DNA of 64,000 bases from Simmondsia chinensis. Taxonomy: Eukaryota; Streptophyta; Magnoliopsida; Caryophyllales; Simmondsiaceae. The stretch lies in assembly GCA_018398585.1 (NCBI GenBank), contig JAGTTD010000008.1:26527208-26591207 (forward strand), written 5' to 3'. Of this stretch, positions 11,120 to 22,999 are shown piece after piece; the stretch's first letter is position 1; each line of letters starts with the position of its first letter. The notes under the pieces were generated by a model. The model saw only the letters and a program-made list of their open reading frames with translations, was not told the origin of the DNA and ran no database searches. The position numbers were made by a program, and so were the translations under genes.

Positions 11120-11591
11120 AGAAATGGCAAAGACGTTGATAATCTTCATGGCGCGGAGCGAGCGTGGACCTGAGGTAAGAAACTTGGGTTGAGGTTTGAT
11201 GGGGATGAATCAATCACTATCAAGCATAGAGCAAGGATGAAATAGGAAATAGGGAGTTGAGATCTACATCTTGCTTTGTTCCATTGTTACAATTGTTATG
11301 ATCGGCCTGCATTCCTATTGACGATTGCCTACTCTCCCTCCATTGTTTTGTCTTGTTAAATTGGTTTTGTCTATTCGTGCTCCTAGTCCCCTCCAGTGAT
11401 GGTCAAGTCTCCTAACAATATGTAGTATTTTTTGTAACTTTCTTTTCTTCTCCTACTTCTAGCTATGATGTTGGCTAGTTTTGTTATGTTTTCTCTGCTG
11501 CATGTTGTTAAGTAGACTGGCTCAGGCCCCACTTTTACGTGTTTGCTTGTATTATACTATGACTCTTGTCGCTAATTATAGAAAAAAAAAA
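11120..11591 (+). mobile_element. Probable LINE 3' tail ending in poly(A)
   Basis: The sequence ends GTCGCTAATTATAG then ten A at 11582-11591, matching in form the 3' end of the 10522-10724 retroposon. No domain is readable. The left boundary is a guess, and no target duplication was found. Confidence 0.45.
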
Positions 11592-11985
11592 GATAAAGTG
11601 ATATAATATCATAAAATTGATAATATCAATATTTATCCTCTAAAGGGTTGCTATTACGTGGGGGGTGTTTATCATGTTAATTACTACATGGCACCAATAA
11701 TATTGTTAAGACCTCATCCAATTTCAAACGCTTGATACTACATGAATTTGGAAAGACAAGTCAGCTTAATTATGTAATTAGGCTCAAATTTGGTCCTAGT
11801 CTTGTCAACTCATTTCCAAACATTTAAAAAAGGGTTTTAAATGGAAATCCATTCCTCATTTTATCATAAGGGTTTTTACTGCGTCCAATATTAACATGAG
11901 ATAATTTAATTAAATTTAGTTATAATAGTTCAGTAATTCATTTCTGACAATTACAAATAAATCATTGCTAGTAAGCATTGTAAAC

Positions 11986-12313
11986 TGTAAGGTGAAAATA
12001 TCCAAGAATTAGGTTTGATTTAGATACCAAGCAAAATCTGAAAAGCAAACAAGAAGGTAAGGGAGAATGAGAAACGAAAACACAACTATTTACGTGAAAA
12101 ACCCTTAAGAAGTGGGAAAAACTACAGGCGGAGATAGAGAACTTCATTAGATCAAATTGAAAGTATTATGTGTGTGTATATGTGTGTGTGTGTTTCTCTC
12201 TATATCAAAAACGATTGAAACCCTAAGAGGGGTTTTTATAGTGACTAGTCATTTTACTCCATCACAGACCTCTGCTCCGAACCAGGACAAAAGATTTGAG
12301 ACACAACACAACA
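11986..12313 (-). repeat. D 3' LTR
   Basis: It starts TGTAAGG and ends CAACACAACA, aligning with 53950-54397 (shared TGTGTGTTTCTCTCTATATC and AACCCTAAGAGGGGTTT). It lacks about 100 bp present in the partner after AGAGGGGTTT. It has a GT microsatellite at 12168-12192. Confidence 0.85.
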
Positions 12314-12327
12314 ATTCTCCACCTTTT
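12314..12327 (-). other. D polypurine tract
   Basis: Minus strand AAAAGGTGGAGAAT directly upstream of the 3' LTR. The core AGGTGGAG is shared with the tract of G. Confidence 0.7.
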
Positions 12328-12419
12328 CTCATATTTCTCACAAAAGCTCTCTAGCTTCCCCACACACCCCTTCAAGGGGTATCACGGCAACAATATGAAC
12401 GAATCAGTTCCAAGCAATG

Positions 12420-13216
12420 CTTGAGCTTACCGCTAGGAAGAATCTTAGTCAACATGTCAGCATGATTATAAGCAGTACCAATCTTCTTCAATTTGACCTT
12501 ACCCTTATCTATCATATCTCAAATGAAGTAATGTCTCACATCTATGTGCTTTGTTTTCTCATGATGGGTCATCCGGTCCTTAGCCAAATGAATGACAGAT
12601 TTGCTATCGCAATGAACAACAATAGCAGCCTAATTTAAACATTAAACTCACCTACACGCCCTTTAACCACACATCTTCTTTAGATGCTCCTGTTACAGCC
12701 ATATATTTGACCTCTGTAGTTGACAATGCAGTAATTGATTGTAGGAACACTTCCAACTTATAGTCGTTGTGGCAAAAGACATAACCTATGCTACATCTCC
12801 TCTTGTCATGGTCGCCACCATGGTCTAAATCAACGTAACCAACCAAGCAGTTACTACTCCTCCCAAACTCCAAGCATGTATATATAGTGCCATCTAAGAA
12901 TCTCAGAATCCATTTAACTGCTTGCCAATTCTCTTTTCCTAGATTCACCATATATCTACTCACTCTACTAACAACATGTGCAATATTTGGACGTGTGCAC
13001 ACCATAATATACATGATGCTATCCATTGCACTAGAGTACGGTACATGTGACATATACCTGATGTTCCTTTGTTTGTAGTAAAGCAGAAGCTAAAAGCTTG
13101 AAATGAGCTACTAAAGAAGTGCTTACTAGTTTGGAATCTTTCATATGAAAGCACTCAAGGACCTTTTCAATATACTTCTCCTGAGTCAAGTATAACTTTC
13201 TAGCTTTTCGGTCCAT
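12420..13216 (-). pseudogene. D RNase H and RT C-terminal part
   Basis: From 13216 the frame reads RKLYLTQEKYIEKVLECFHM. From 13053 another frame gives the copia linker CTRPNIAHVVSRVSRYM and RNase H motifs (GYVDLDHGGDHDKRR, SITALSTTEVKYMA). The last part (12650-12420), with a NHADMLTKILPSG-type end, is readable only after a stop near 12652. The frameshift at about 13040 and the stops disable it. Its similarity to G in this region makes D a Tork-like copia element too. Confidence 0.88.
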
Positions 13217-14195
13217 CTGAATCGCCCCATACCAAGTATCGTCTTGGCTGTTCCCAAATCTTTCATTTCAAATTCACCCTTCAGCTTAGCTTTCAGGTTG
13301 TTGATTTCAGACATATATCTAACCGCAATCAGGATGTCATCAACATATAAAAGAAGATAAATGAATGAATCTCCACCAGTTATTCTAAAAATAGACACAA
13401 CTATCATATTAGCTCCTGCAGAGCCCATGACTAATCATGAACTGATCAAACCTTTTGTACCACTGTCTTGGTGATTGCTTCAAACCATAAAGGGATCTCT
13501 TTAACAAGCAAACATGATCTTCTTTACCCTCAACAACAAAATGCTCAGGCTAACACATGTAGATACTCTCTTCTAGCTCACCATGCAAAAGTGCAGTTTT
13601 CACATCACGTTGTTATGCATGGCAACTAGGGCAAGTAGTGCTCAAATGGAACTATGCCTTGCAACAGGTGAATAATCATCATTAAAATCAATTCCATGTA
13701 CCTGAATGTAACATTTAACCACCAATCATGCTTTGTACCTTGCATCTTCAACCCCTAGAATGCCTTTCCTTGTTTTGAAGACCTATTTGCTTCCAATGAT
13801 CTTCTTCCTAGTTTGTGGTTTTACAAGCTCCCTAGTCTGGTGCTTCTGTAGAGATTCCATTTCTTCATGCATAGTCATCAAGCATTTTTTTGAGTCAACT
13901 CTAGACATAACTTGTGAATAGGTGGAAGGCTCACTAGCATCTAGTGTCTCAGCCACAATAAGAGCATAAGTGATCATTCCTTTGTAACCATACCAGTGTG
14001 GTGGCCTAGCTTTCCTCCTCTGTCTTCCCTTAGCAATAGTATACTGCTCCACCTACTGATCAGCTTCATTTTCTTCATTTCTATTAGAAATCTATGGTGA
14101 AGGGGGCTTATATACTTTATGTGGAGTAATTCTATTGCTAAGCTATGCTACCCAACTATAACTGAACTTTCTTTAGCATTTGCACATGACTAGAG
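13217..14195 (-). pseudogene. D reverse transcriptase
   Basis: The N-terminal part at 14052-13783 has YSQVMSRVDSKK, MHEEMESLQKHQT and KKIIGSK. The middle (13782-13430) is readable in broken frames (QRDVKTALLHGELEE-like, then SLYGLKQSPRQWYK-like). The catalytic loop LLLYVDDILIA and the FEMKDLGTAKTILGM segment lie at 13428-13217. Multiple stops and shifts are present. The order and spacing are normal for copia RVT_2. Confidence 0.87.
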
Positions 14196-14606
14196 TCACA
14201 GTGTGATAGAAGGCACCTTCTCTAGATGAAATAATGCTGACTCATCGAATATAACATCTCTACTCGTCAAAAATTCATGGGACTTGGGATCCCATAAACG
14301 AAATCCTTTCACACCTGAGATATAGCCAATAAAGATGCATTTCTTGGCTTTAGGCTCGAGCTTTCCTTCATTCACATATGCATAAGCAGGACAACCGAAA
14401 ATTCCTAAATGAGAGTAGTCTGCAGGGGATCCTGACCATACCTCCTTTGGAGTCTTCAATTGAAGAGATGTATGAGGCGACCGACTCACCAAGTGATACG
14501 CCATTTTTATAGCCTTTGCCCAAAATTCTCTCCCCAAACCTACATTTGACATCACACAATAAGCCTTCTCTAATAATGTTCTGTTCAATCTTTCTGCAAC
14601 CCCATT
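14196..14606 (-). pseudogene. D integrase C-terminal part, cut by element A
   Basis: It begins at the insertion site with NGVAERLNRTLLEKAYCVMS, the segment holding the catalytic Glu. It continues with HLVSRSPHTSL, KEVWSGSPADYSHLGIFGCPAY and KCIFIGYISGVKGFRLWDP. The first half of the integrase lies 32.6 kb away at 47225-47720. TSD CCATT occupies 14602-14606. Confidence 0.9.
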
Positions 14607-15096
14607 TGTTTACACCCTAAACTCGAGGGGACTGGAACTACGCCATTTTGAGCGAAGTGCCATGTGCTTAACACGTGAGGCCTTTCTCGAGGAGAATTAA
14701 GCCTTTAGGTGCTGAGGTAATGGCATCTCGAGGCCAGTATTCTGAGAAGATTATTACCCCAAAAGGGTGTCAACCACTCGAGGCTTGAGATAGTTGAATA
14801 GTAAAGCGAGCTCAAGCTAAAGGGGCTGCCAAGACAGCTGCAAGACAAGTGGTTTCCAAGCTTGAGACAGCTCTTTGGAGCGTAATTTCAGATACTTGGG
14901 CACTAATCTTAATCAAAGATAACATGGGGCTTCTAGACAGAAATTCAGCTAAAAATTTGGAGGTGGGCTTCAAGGAATTCCCTCCAAAATTGAATCATGA
15001 ACACTTTCATTGATCCTTAATGTGCAAGGGAAGCTTGGTGGCCTGACATGGGGAGAAAATTCTGCGAGAAGAGGGGAAGCCATTATTTAGATCATC

Positions 15097-15104
15097 TATA
15101 AATA
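15097..15104 (+). promoter_or_regulatory. A 5' LTR TATA box
   Basis: TATAAATA, conserved at the equivalent site 46342-46349 of the 3' LTR, with an identical upstream CCATTATTTAG context. This is the likely core promoter of A. Confidence 0.65.
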
Positions 15105-15735
15105 GAGGATATTGTTGTAGTTCAAGCACACACACAGACAATACAAAACTTCTTTAAATTTTCTTTACAACATAATTGTGCTCTTTTCATAGGAGTAGCA
15201 TAACTTGGCATAGATTAGCTTAGCATAGAACAACTTGCTGTACTTGCTTCTTCAGTAATACAGACTTTTGGGTTTCAGGTATGAACTTTCTATTTTAATG
15301 TGTTCCGAAATTTTGACGAGTTAAGAATTGAGGCTTTAGATTGAGACTTTGATGCCTAAGGCTTGACCTTGATTGCGTTGGTCTTAACACTACTGTCACT
15401 ACTTGATAGGTCAGGTAAACTTAGGTTCGCGCCATTAATTAGGGCTTTGACGGCTAAGGCTTGTCCTTGATTGCGTTGGTCCTAATCCAATGAACTAAAT
15501 ACAGTTGGCTCTGCCTTAATCTTGTCAGACCTAAACTCATTTGAATTATTATAAATCAAGGGTGTCAGGCCTAAAAACCTAATTGACTCGGACTTGTAAG
15601 TGAACTGCTGAGCTCTTGGGTTTGTCTCCAACCCAGTTCTTGACTTTTAAGTGTACCAGGAAAGGTGTCTGTGAGCCCTGCTCTGTCACTATAACTGTCA
15701 CTTGAGTTAGGTCCATATTCTTTAATTTTCTATCA

Positions 15736-15752
15736 GATATATATATACATAC

Positions 15753-15794
<42 letters not shown>
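15736..15794. repeat. AT microsatellite in A 5' LTR
   Basis: (AT)n with ATAC interruptions. The 3' LTR has only a very short ATATAT at the same position (near 46960), so the expansion followed the insertion. Confidence 0.9.
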
Positions 15795-16046
15795 TAAAAA
15801 GTCCACAAAAACATTTAAGGAAGTCTTCTTAATTGAAGTATAAGCATAACTCATCGAAGTCAGATACACCATAATATCACAACCTTTTCTCTGAAAATGG
15901 TGAGTGGTTGAGGTCAAAGGCGTGTGGTTCGAATTTAGGCTCACACTCTAGTTGCAGTGAGTGCCTTTTGCAAGTTTGTTTTGTTAATCATTTTATGGCG
16001 ATCACATCACACTTAATCACAAACAAAATAAAGCGAACATGCCTTT

Positions 16047-16062
16047 TGGAGACCATAGTGGG
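16047..16062 (+). other. A primer binding site
   Basis: TGGAGACCATAGTGGG, seven bases after the LTR. Element C has TGGCGACCATAGTGGG at the same place, so one base has mutated here. The TGGCGACC start is compatible with a tRNA-Arg primer, as in many Tat-lineage elements, but this was not verified against a tRNA. Confidence 0.7.
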
Positions 16063-16144
16063 AGGCCTAAAGTGAGTTTTGATTGTCTTTAGCCTATCAT
16101 GGATTACCAGAACGTAGTTTTAGACCATTCACCAACGATAAGAA

Positions 16145-18785
16145 ATGGGAGGTCTAGCGCTCTTGAGCATGAGGTGCCAGAGGACTTAGCCTTGATTAGA
16201 TCCCCGCTTGAGCATCCTCTTGAACAAAGCCCTATAACATGAAGTGATGAACCGAATCATAGCCACGGTAGTGAGAGCGATGGTGATGATGAAATCCTGG
16301 AGGATGAAAAGATTAGGCTAGATGGCCATTCTCGCAAGAGTTTCATGGCTCTGCTTAAACGCCATTTAGAAATCATGGATAAAATAGTCCAACAAGCAAT
16401 GAGAGAAGCCTTTGAGAGACAACATGCTGAAGCAGAGCGCAATCTAGCAGCCCAGCATGAAAACTTTGCCGCCATGAGAGCCGTAATAAACAATGTTGGA
16501 ACCTCAATACATGATGGGCTTCACAAAGAGACGGACAAAGTCTTGGTTGAAATGAACTCAACTTTGTCTTCTACTGCTACCCTAATTGTTAAGGATGTGG
16601 CGAGATAGATAGTAGTTGAGGTTGAGCCTATCTTGGTTAGACAGGATGAGCCACAAAATGGCTTGGTTCAAGCCATTAGGGAGGATATCAGGCAAATTAG
16701 CCTACACCTCTTTTGTCAGCACCAACTGGGTATTCTCGTGACGCTCCCTCAAGCTCACGATTACTAGTGAATTAGGTTGACTATATTGTCCTTGAGAGAA
16801 CGGAAAACCCAGTCATGGCTAACCCGCCTGTCACACACTTGGAATCCAGTCATAGGAGTAATGTGCCCCTTGGGATTGCTGACTCTTCGAATAAGAGTTC
16901 TTCTCTAGCCTTCAGGGATCTCAACACCAATGTGCCAGTATTGCCTATCCTCGAGATACGGGGAAAAACCATTCATACCCTCCCCTGGTAGTAGAGGTTA
17001 CCTCGAGGCCCACTCAAGACCTTGAAGTAGAAATGCAAGGGCAAGTACCCACCTCTAGGAGCTAGCCTCTCCTTCCTAGACCTCACCATCTTATCACACT
17101 GAGGGGCAAGTTAATCACCCGCTTCCTGAAGATCACGACTTGGGGACTGATCAAGCGAGGATAAACCAACAACCTACTAATATTGGTGTTCTCCCAGGCA
17201 CGCCATATACCTTAGGTCCTAATGGGACATACTTCATGGCCAACCAAGCGCATGGACAAATTGATCAGGGAGGTTACCCTGGTTTTGAAGGGAAAAAATC
17301 GTTCCCACACACGATTATGATGGGTGCTCAAGGGTGTCCTATGGATCCCCCTTGAGTTCCTTACCCACTTGGTGGGCGATGGCGGGTGCATAACCACGTG
17401 CCTAACCTACCCCTCCAGGACTAACTGGCTGCCCTCATCGAGCAAATGTATGGGCCACGCCTTAGAAGGGTCAATAGACCCTTATACAGTAAAACTTACC
17501 CTGACTACATAGACAGGGACTATCTCTTTTCTCGAGAATACAAAATTCCCAAGTTTACCCTCTTTCAGGAGAAGAGACTATGTTTGCCCTCGAGCACTTG
17601 GCAAGATTCAATTGCCAGCGTAGAGAAGTGGCTGTAAATCAACACCTCAAGCTGAAGCTGCTCCCCAGCTCCTTAACTGGGACGTTTTTTAGTTCTACGT
17701 TAGCCTACCACCTAATTCCATCTACTTTTGGGATGACATGGTAGGGAAATTTCAAGCTTAGTTTCCAAGAATGGAACTAGGGACTTCTATGTCTGACTTG
17801 GCTCAAATGAGACAAAAGCTAGGTGAATCAGTGGAAGATTACATTAACCAGTTCAAGAGAGCCAAGTTAAAATGTACTGTAGCCCTTCCTGAAGTTGAAT
17901 ATGCCGAGTTAACATTGAATGGCTTGGATATTGAGTTTATGAAGAAATTCGAAGGCTCTAACTTCACGACGTTCTTATAGTTGGCAGAATGTGCCGCTAG
18001 ATACGAGGTTGTTCTGAAAGAACAAAGCATGAAGAAACATAGCATGTATGGGACTTACATACATGATCTAATCAAAGAGGATGAGGATCCTCCATATGAG
18101 ACATGTTGCTAAATACATCAAGGGACCTCCTACAATTTGCAATCCTTTGGTTAAAAAGGATATCAAAGCCAGGAACTCTTAACAATCCCAAGACTTAAGA
18201 AAATACTCGTTCAACATCTCAAGAGCCGACTGGCTTGTTTGATAGGCTGCTGGAGTGAGGAACACTAGGGTTACCCAAAACTTCGTCAAGATTGCCCAAC
18301 GATTACTAATAGTACTACTAAACATTTGACATGTGATTGTGTTACATTTGGAAAATTCCTAAAAAGCAATTAGAGGAAGGAATTATCCTTCTCTCTAAGG
18401 AAGAAGAGTTAACCATGTGGATTCTTACTGATGATCAGTGGTAGACTATCTTCGCTTCCATGAAATAGGCGTCAAGGAAGCTCTTGCGCCTTACACATGA
18501 TCTCTGCAGGGGTTGTGGCCATAAGCTGGGGTTTGAGATGAAGAAGTTGATCCTTTACCTAAAGAAAAAGTCAGCTTCCTCAACAAAGGCATCACTAGCG
18601 AGACCTCCTCAAGGTCTTACATCAAAAACCCAAATCATTATGAGAACTGGGCATCCAAGGAGAAATCCAAAATATTACCTACTGGATTTGGACACCCGTT
18701 AGAGACCATGATAGTCAGGATACCAGCCCTCTAGGGTCAGATTTGGTAATGTCTGGAGTAGGAGCCACCTGATCAGGAGGAGGTT
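16145..18785 (+). pseudogene. A gag
   Basis: The N-terminal coiled-coil-like part is at 16345-16608 (ALLKRHLEIMDKIVQQAMRE, then Ala/Glu/Gln-rich). A Pro/Gly/Asn-rich linker follows to about 17400. The gag core has RVNRPLYSKTYPDYIDRDY and IPKFTLF (17446-17570) and LAQMRQKLGESVEDYINQF (17790-17850). The end at 18484-18702 has GHPRRNPKYYLLDLDT. Stops and frameshifts separate the blocks. The same blocks occur in element C at 63721-60892, which confirms order and family. The role was the capsid of the virus-like particle. Confidence 0.85.
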
Positions 18786-19219
18786 TGTTCCTCTTGTCTT
18801 ACTTGAACTCAAAAGGGGAGGCAACTATGGAAAAAGGCAGCTTAGCCAAAGACTCTGTCGATACTTGCTTAACTAGGCTCTCTCAAGAGGAAACCAAAGT
18901 TCATAAGGGCGGACAAACTAAGCATATGGATCTTGAAGGCCTAACAACTAGATTCAAACCTGTTACTATTGCCGTAAAGGGGCAACCACACAAGAAGCTT
19001 GAGAGACGGACTAGTTTCTCATCCTCTGAAGAACAGGAATCTTGGTGGGACCAACTTGCCAAGAATTCACTTACTCAAAAATTTGTCGATGATGAAGAGG
19101 AATATTCCCCCCTAAGCATTAACATATTAGAGCCTCTAGGCTATTTTAACCAAATATGGTTTGATATGATGAATGACTTCCATGAAGAAGACTTCCCCCA
19201 ACATATGGAGGAGTCTTGA
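18785..19219 (+). pseudogene. A gag-protease linker, 144-codon open stretch
   Basis: A hydrophilic segment rich in Lys, Glu and Ser, between gag and protease, ending at a TGA. It has QEESWWDQLAKNS-like and acidic DDEEEYSPLSINILEP stretches of the kind found between gag and protease in Tat-type polyproteins. No domain is recognised. It is probably part of the former gag-pol frame rather than a separate gene. Confidence 0.5.
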
Positions 19220-19462
19220 GTCCCAGCTATTGATTCAAAGGACCAACCATTAGTGCAAGACATGCTAATTGATGGCAGTCCTCAAGATCATGATCAAGAC
19301 ATGCCCATGGATGGTAGCCCTGAGAAGGAAACGGACGAAAGGATCTAGATATAATTTGAGACAAATGCTAGAACTGGCTTGCTCCGTTCTTTGGATTTCA
19401 TGGCAACTAGCACTCAAGAGGGTCTCGAGGGGGACATTATCGCAGTAGATAAGGATCCCTAG

Positions 19463-20090
19463 GTGGAACTTGTGGCAGAAATAGCAGCCACCAAAAGTAT
19501 CTCTGATCCTTTGTCTTTTAAAGTTAAGACCCCAACATCCAAATCGCCTGATGATTCACCTAACATAATGAAGATAATGTTTTATGGGCCTAATACCCTG
19601 AATAAGAACATCAAGCCTCTATACAACAAGGCCAAATTTGATGGCATTCTGGTGAATAGGGTCTTAGTGGATAATGGCATGACCATCAATGTCTTTCCTT
19701 TTTATATGTTGGGGGTCATTGGTAAATCTCGAGATGACCTAATTACTTTAGATGTTACAATTTGTGGCTTTTCCGAAGCTACTAAGTCTTAAGGGGTCGT
19801 CCCGATTAAGTTAATTGTTCGCAGCTTAAGCAAGCGAACAGCTTTCTTTATAGTGGATACTACATCAAGCTACAATGCTTTGCTAGGGAGAGATTGGTTA
19901 CATGCCAATTATTGTATCCTGTCTTCATTGCACTAGTTGATAATTTTCTGCAACCACAAGAAGTATGAAATTGTTATGGTAGACAACAAGCCATTTATGA
20001 CTTGTTCCGACTACATTGAGGCAAAGTTCTATAATGATGGTGTGGGACCACTAGATGTAAAGAGAACCACTCCACAGTCTACATAACAAC
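19463..20090 (+). pseudogene. A aspartic protease
   Basis: The frame at 19463-19792 holds the retropepsin start NRVLVDNGMTINVFP, with the catalytic Asp kept but DNG in place of the usual DGG/DTG. A stop at 19790 is followed in the same frame by TAFFIVDTTSSYNALLGRDW, the second half of the fold with the LLGRDW signature. The DSG/DGG change and stops argue against function. Element C has DKG at the same place. Confidence 0.85.
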
Positions 20091-20494
20091 AAGACACAGT
20101 GACCATCCTTGATAGCCCACTTACTGAGGCTGATGTTATTTAGGTTAAGGTAGAGTCTGAAGACTCTGATTTTCGAGAACTCATGAGGGCCCTTCTTAAA
20201 GAAGGAGATCTGTAAGACGTGCCAGAATCGTTATGCGAGGGGGCCAAAACCTCCCACTAATGGCCCGAGAGGCCATTTCCTCAGTGCTAGCAAAACTCAT
20301 TGCTTGGCATGCTGAGGATCAACTTTAGGTTGAACAACCATTCAATGGCTTCAAGGTCTATATGAAGTAAGAAAAGATGCTGGAACTCTATTACATAAGA
20401 GCAACACCAGCCATGATGGAGGATTTTATGGCTGCAGTTCAGGACCCCCTCCTCGAGGTCAACTTGGGCTCTTTAGAAGACCCAAGACCTACTT

Positions 20495-20949
20495 GTTTAC
20501 GATGAATTTGGTCTGTATGCTTATTCATCATATTGGAGTTCTTTACGAAGTAGGATTCGTAAGGATGAGCTGAACTCAAGTTCTAGCTACACGCCCAACT
20601 TGATATTTCTTAGCCTAAGAAGAATAGGAAGCTTGAGTGGTTATTGCTCCAAAGAGATGATCGTAAAGATGATGGGAAGATGAGGCGTGTGATGGCCTTC
20701 CTTAGATGAGGCTTGCCATGGAGAGAGAGAGAGAGAGAGATAGTGGTGTGAGGAGAGGATGAGAGAATCAAATGGCCTTCCCCCTTTATATTAAATTCTA
20801 AGTTGGGTTCGGAGATGCGGGGCACCTAAATCGTGGGTGCCCAGGGCGCCCTGTTCTAGGCGCCTGGCTCTAGCCGCCAAGTTCTTGGGGCACCCCTTTC
20901 TAGGCCATGGGTATTTGGGCGAGTAAATACTGGGCCAATATTTTAAAAA
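20495..20949. mobile_element. Unidentified 455-bp insertion between A protease and RT
   Basis: Element C, uninterrupted here, reads AAGACCTACCTATCTAAGTG (minus, near 59115-59096). A has the same sequence broken after CTACTT (20489-20494) and resumed with a second CTACTT (20950-20955), so this block is an insert with a 5-6 bp target duplication. It has a GA microsatellite (20721-20740), a GC-rich part with GGGCGCC words, and ends in TTTTAAAAA. If the duplication is read as CTACT it starts with TG, so a degenerate solo LTR is possible. A short retroposon with an A tail is another option. No terminal inverted repeats or coding are seen. Confidence 0.7.
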
Positions 20950-22010
20950 CTACTTATCTGAGTGCTATACTTTTTGAGGAGCAGAGAGAGCAATATTTGA
21001 CCTTACTTCATGAGTTTAAGGACTGCTTTGCTTGGGACCACCATAAGATACTTGGCCTAGACAGAAAGGAGGTTGAGCATAGGATTCCCATCAAGCCAAG
21101 CTAGAGGCCCATCATTCAAGCTCAAAGGAAAATGTCCCAGCAAGTCATTGATTTGGTTAACGAAGAGATTAAAAGTATCTTAAAGGCCAAATTTTGAATG
21201 GTTGGCAAACATTGTTCCCGTCCTTAAGAAAAATGGCAAAATCAGAGTATGTATTGACTTTAGAGATTTGAATGCAGCCACCTCAAGAGATGAATACCTA
21301 ATGCCAATTGTTGACATGCTCATTGATTTAGCCTTAAGGCACGAGGTCTTATCTTTTATGGATGGTTATTGTGGGTACTACCAAGTTATGATTTCATCAG
21401 AGAATACCCATAAGACAGCATTTAGGTGTCCTGGGTCAATTGGAACCTTCGAGTGGGTGGCTTTACCATTTGGTTTGAAAAATACTGCCGCCACCTACCA
21501 AAGAACCATGAACATGATCTTTCATGACCTCATTGGCAAGACCATGGAAGTCTATATTGACGATATCATGGTCAAATCAAAGTGCCAAGTCAAACACTTT
21601 GAAGACTTGAGGAGAGAGAGAGTGGGGGGGGGGGGGGGGGGGGGGGTGTTCCTTAGAGTGAGGACCCACAACCTCAAGACAAATCCGTTGATTGTGCCTT
21701 TGGCCGACATGCTGGGAACTTATTTGGTTTTGTGGTATACTAGAGGGGCATTGAGGTGGAAATTAATAAGACTAAGGCCATTCGGTAGGCCAAACCACCT
21801 TCAAGCAAAAAGGAGCTCCAACACTCCTTGGGGCAAGTTAATTTCCTAGGATGTTTCATCTCGAATGTTGCAGGAAAAACTAAAGTCTTCTCTCCACTAG
21901 TGAGGCTTAAGACTGAAAAGGACTTCAAGTGGGAGGAGCCTCATCAAGTAAGTTTCAAGGCCAACAAAGAGTACTTGATTAGGCTACTAGTTCTCATTCC
22001 ACCAAAGTAG
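20950..22010 (+). pseudogene. A reverse transcriptase
   Basis: The N-terminal part at 20950-21104 has LLHEFKDCFAWDHHKI and VEHRIPIKP. The palm domain from 21202 has RVCIDFRDLNAAT, YQVMISSENTHKTAFRCP, VALPFGLKNTAATYQRTMN and the catalytic loop YIDDIMVKS (near 21555). A (GA)n plus 23-G expansion at 21608-21646 then replaces a few codons, and the frame after it is shifted. Fragments of the thumb lie at 21828-22010. Stops near 21102 and 21197 also interrupt. This enzyme would copy the RNA genome to DNA. Confidence 0.9.
21624..21646. repeat. 23-base poly(G) in A RT
   Basis: A homopolymer of G next to GAGAGAGAGAGT. At the equivalent place element C reads straight through LEDLRSAFCRMRAHNL, so the run is a later expansion, or a sequencing or assembly error. 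Confidence 0.9.
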
Positions 22011-22179
22011 GTCAAACCTTAGAAGATTTATGTCTTTACTTCTGAGGAATCTATTGATTGATTGCTTGCTTGTACAAGACAATGACCAAGGGTTTGAACA
22101 TGCTGGGTTCTACCTTAGCCGTTGCTTGAATGAATGTGAAATAAAATACTTCTCAATTTGGAAACTGTGTCTATCCTTA

Positions 22180-22870
22180 TTCTACGCATCAGCAAATTGA
22201 GACATTACTTCTTAGCATTTACCATATATGTGGTTGCTCAAACAGATGTCTTTAAATATACACTAGGTAGGCCCCTAATGAGGGGAAGATTGAATAAGTG
22301 GAGTTTGAGTTGGTTTATGTTTTACAAAAGTTAGTCAAGGGTCAAGCCTTAGTGGACTTTTTAGTTGATCATCCAAACATTCATACTGGCCTAGATTACA
22401 AGCCAGACCAGCCCATGGTGGTGGAAATGGTACCTTGGAAACTCTACTTTGATGGATCAAGGACCAATTCTAGTGTTGGAGTTGGAGTTGTGATAGAATC
22501 CCCTCTGCCAGAATCATCACCAAGTTAGGTGTTACTTTTGTTGGCAAGTCCTCCAACAACATGACTGAGTATGAGGCACTAATAATATGCCTACAAACTC
22601 TCTTATGAGTCCTCAAGGTCATTGTTAAAGGGGATTCTCAGTTGGTGATTTTCCAAATAAAATGGGAGTTTCAATGTTTGAGCAACACCTTAAATAGATA
22701 ATTTTCAATAGTGCAAAAGCTTTTGGATAAGTTCAATGGTGTGCAGTTTAAGCATATCCCTAGAGAACAAAATAAAGCAGCCAATGACTTGGGTCAGTTA
22801 GCTTTTGGGTATAAAGTGCCTCGGATTAGGTGCAAAGAAACCGTGATCATCAAGACTAAGATTTAGACCA
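22180..22870 (+). pseudogene. A RNase H region
   Basis: The first part (about 22180-22380) reads like the RT-linked RNase H end, with VKGQALVDFLVDHP. The second part (from 22430) has WKLYFDGSRTNSSVGVGVVI, which is the start of a cellular-type RNase H fold, then TEYEALI, GDSQLVI and HIPREQNKAANDLGQLA in shifted frames. The DG and acidic motifs fit an active-site order, but stops and frameshifts break the frame. Tat-lineage elements are known for having such a second RNase H domain. Confidence 0.8.
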
Positions 22871-22999
22871 TGACATTGAATTCGCTAAGTCTTTCAAGTT
22901 TGAGAGCAAAGCTATGCCAAGTGAACACTTCTATTATTTTGAAACCCGTATACTGTCTCAAATCAACACGAGGATTGGAGGAGGCCTTTAATGGATTAC

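Larger units (their letters stand above)
10377..11985. other. Intergenic stretch between F and D
   Basis: No gene was seen. Two retroposon tails (10522-10724 and about 11120-11591) lie inside. The remainder (10377-10507, 10739-11119 and 11592-11985) is AT-rich and shows no recognised element. Confidence 0.6.
14607..16039 (+). repeat. A 5' LTR
   Basis: It runs TGTTTACACC to GCGAACA and aligns with 45875-47219. It is longer than the 3' LTR partly because of an AT microsatellite at 15736-15794. A TATA box is at 15097. Confidence 0.92.

Noticed and set aside
12157..12354. Plus-strand 65-codon frame
   Set aside because: It runs through the GT microsatellite of the D LTR.
16257..16561. Minus-strand frames opposite A gag
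   Set aside because: They are shadows of the conserved plus-strand gag N-terminus, which is also present in element C.
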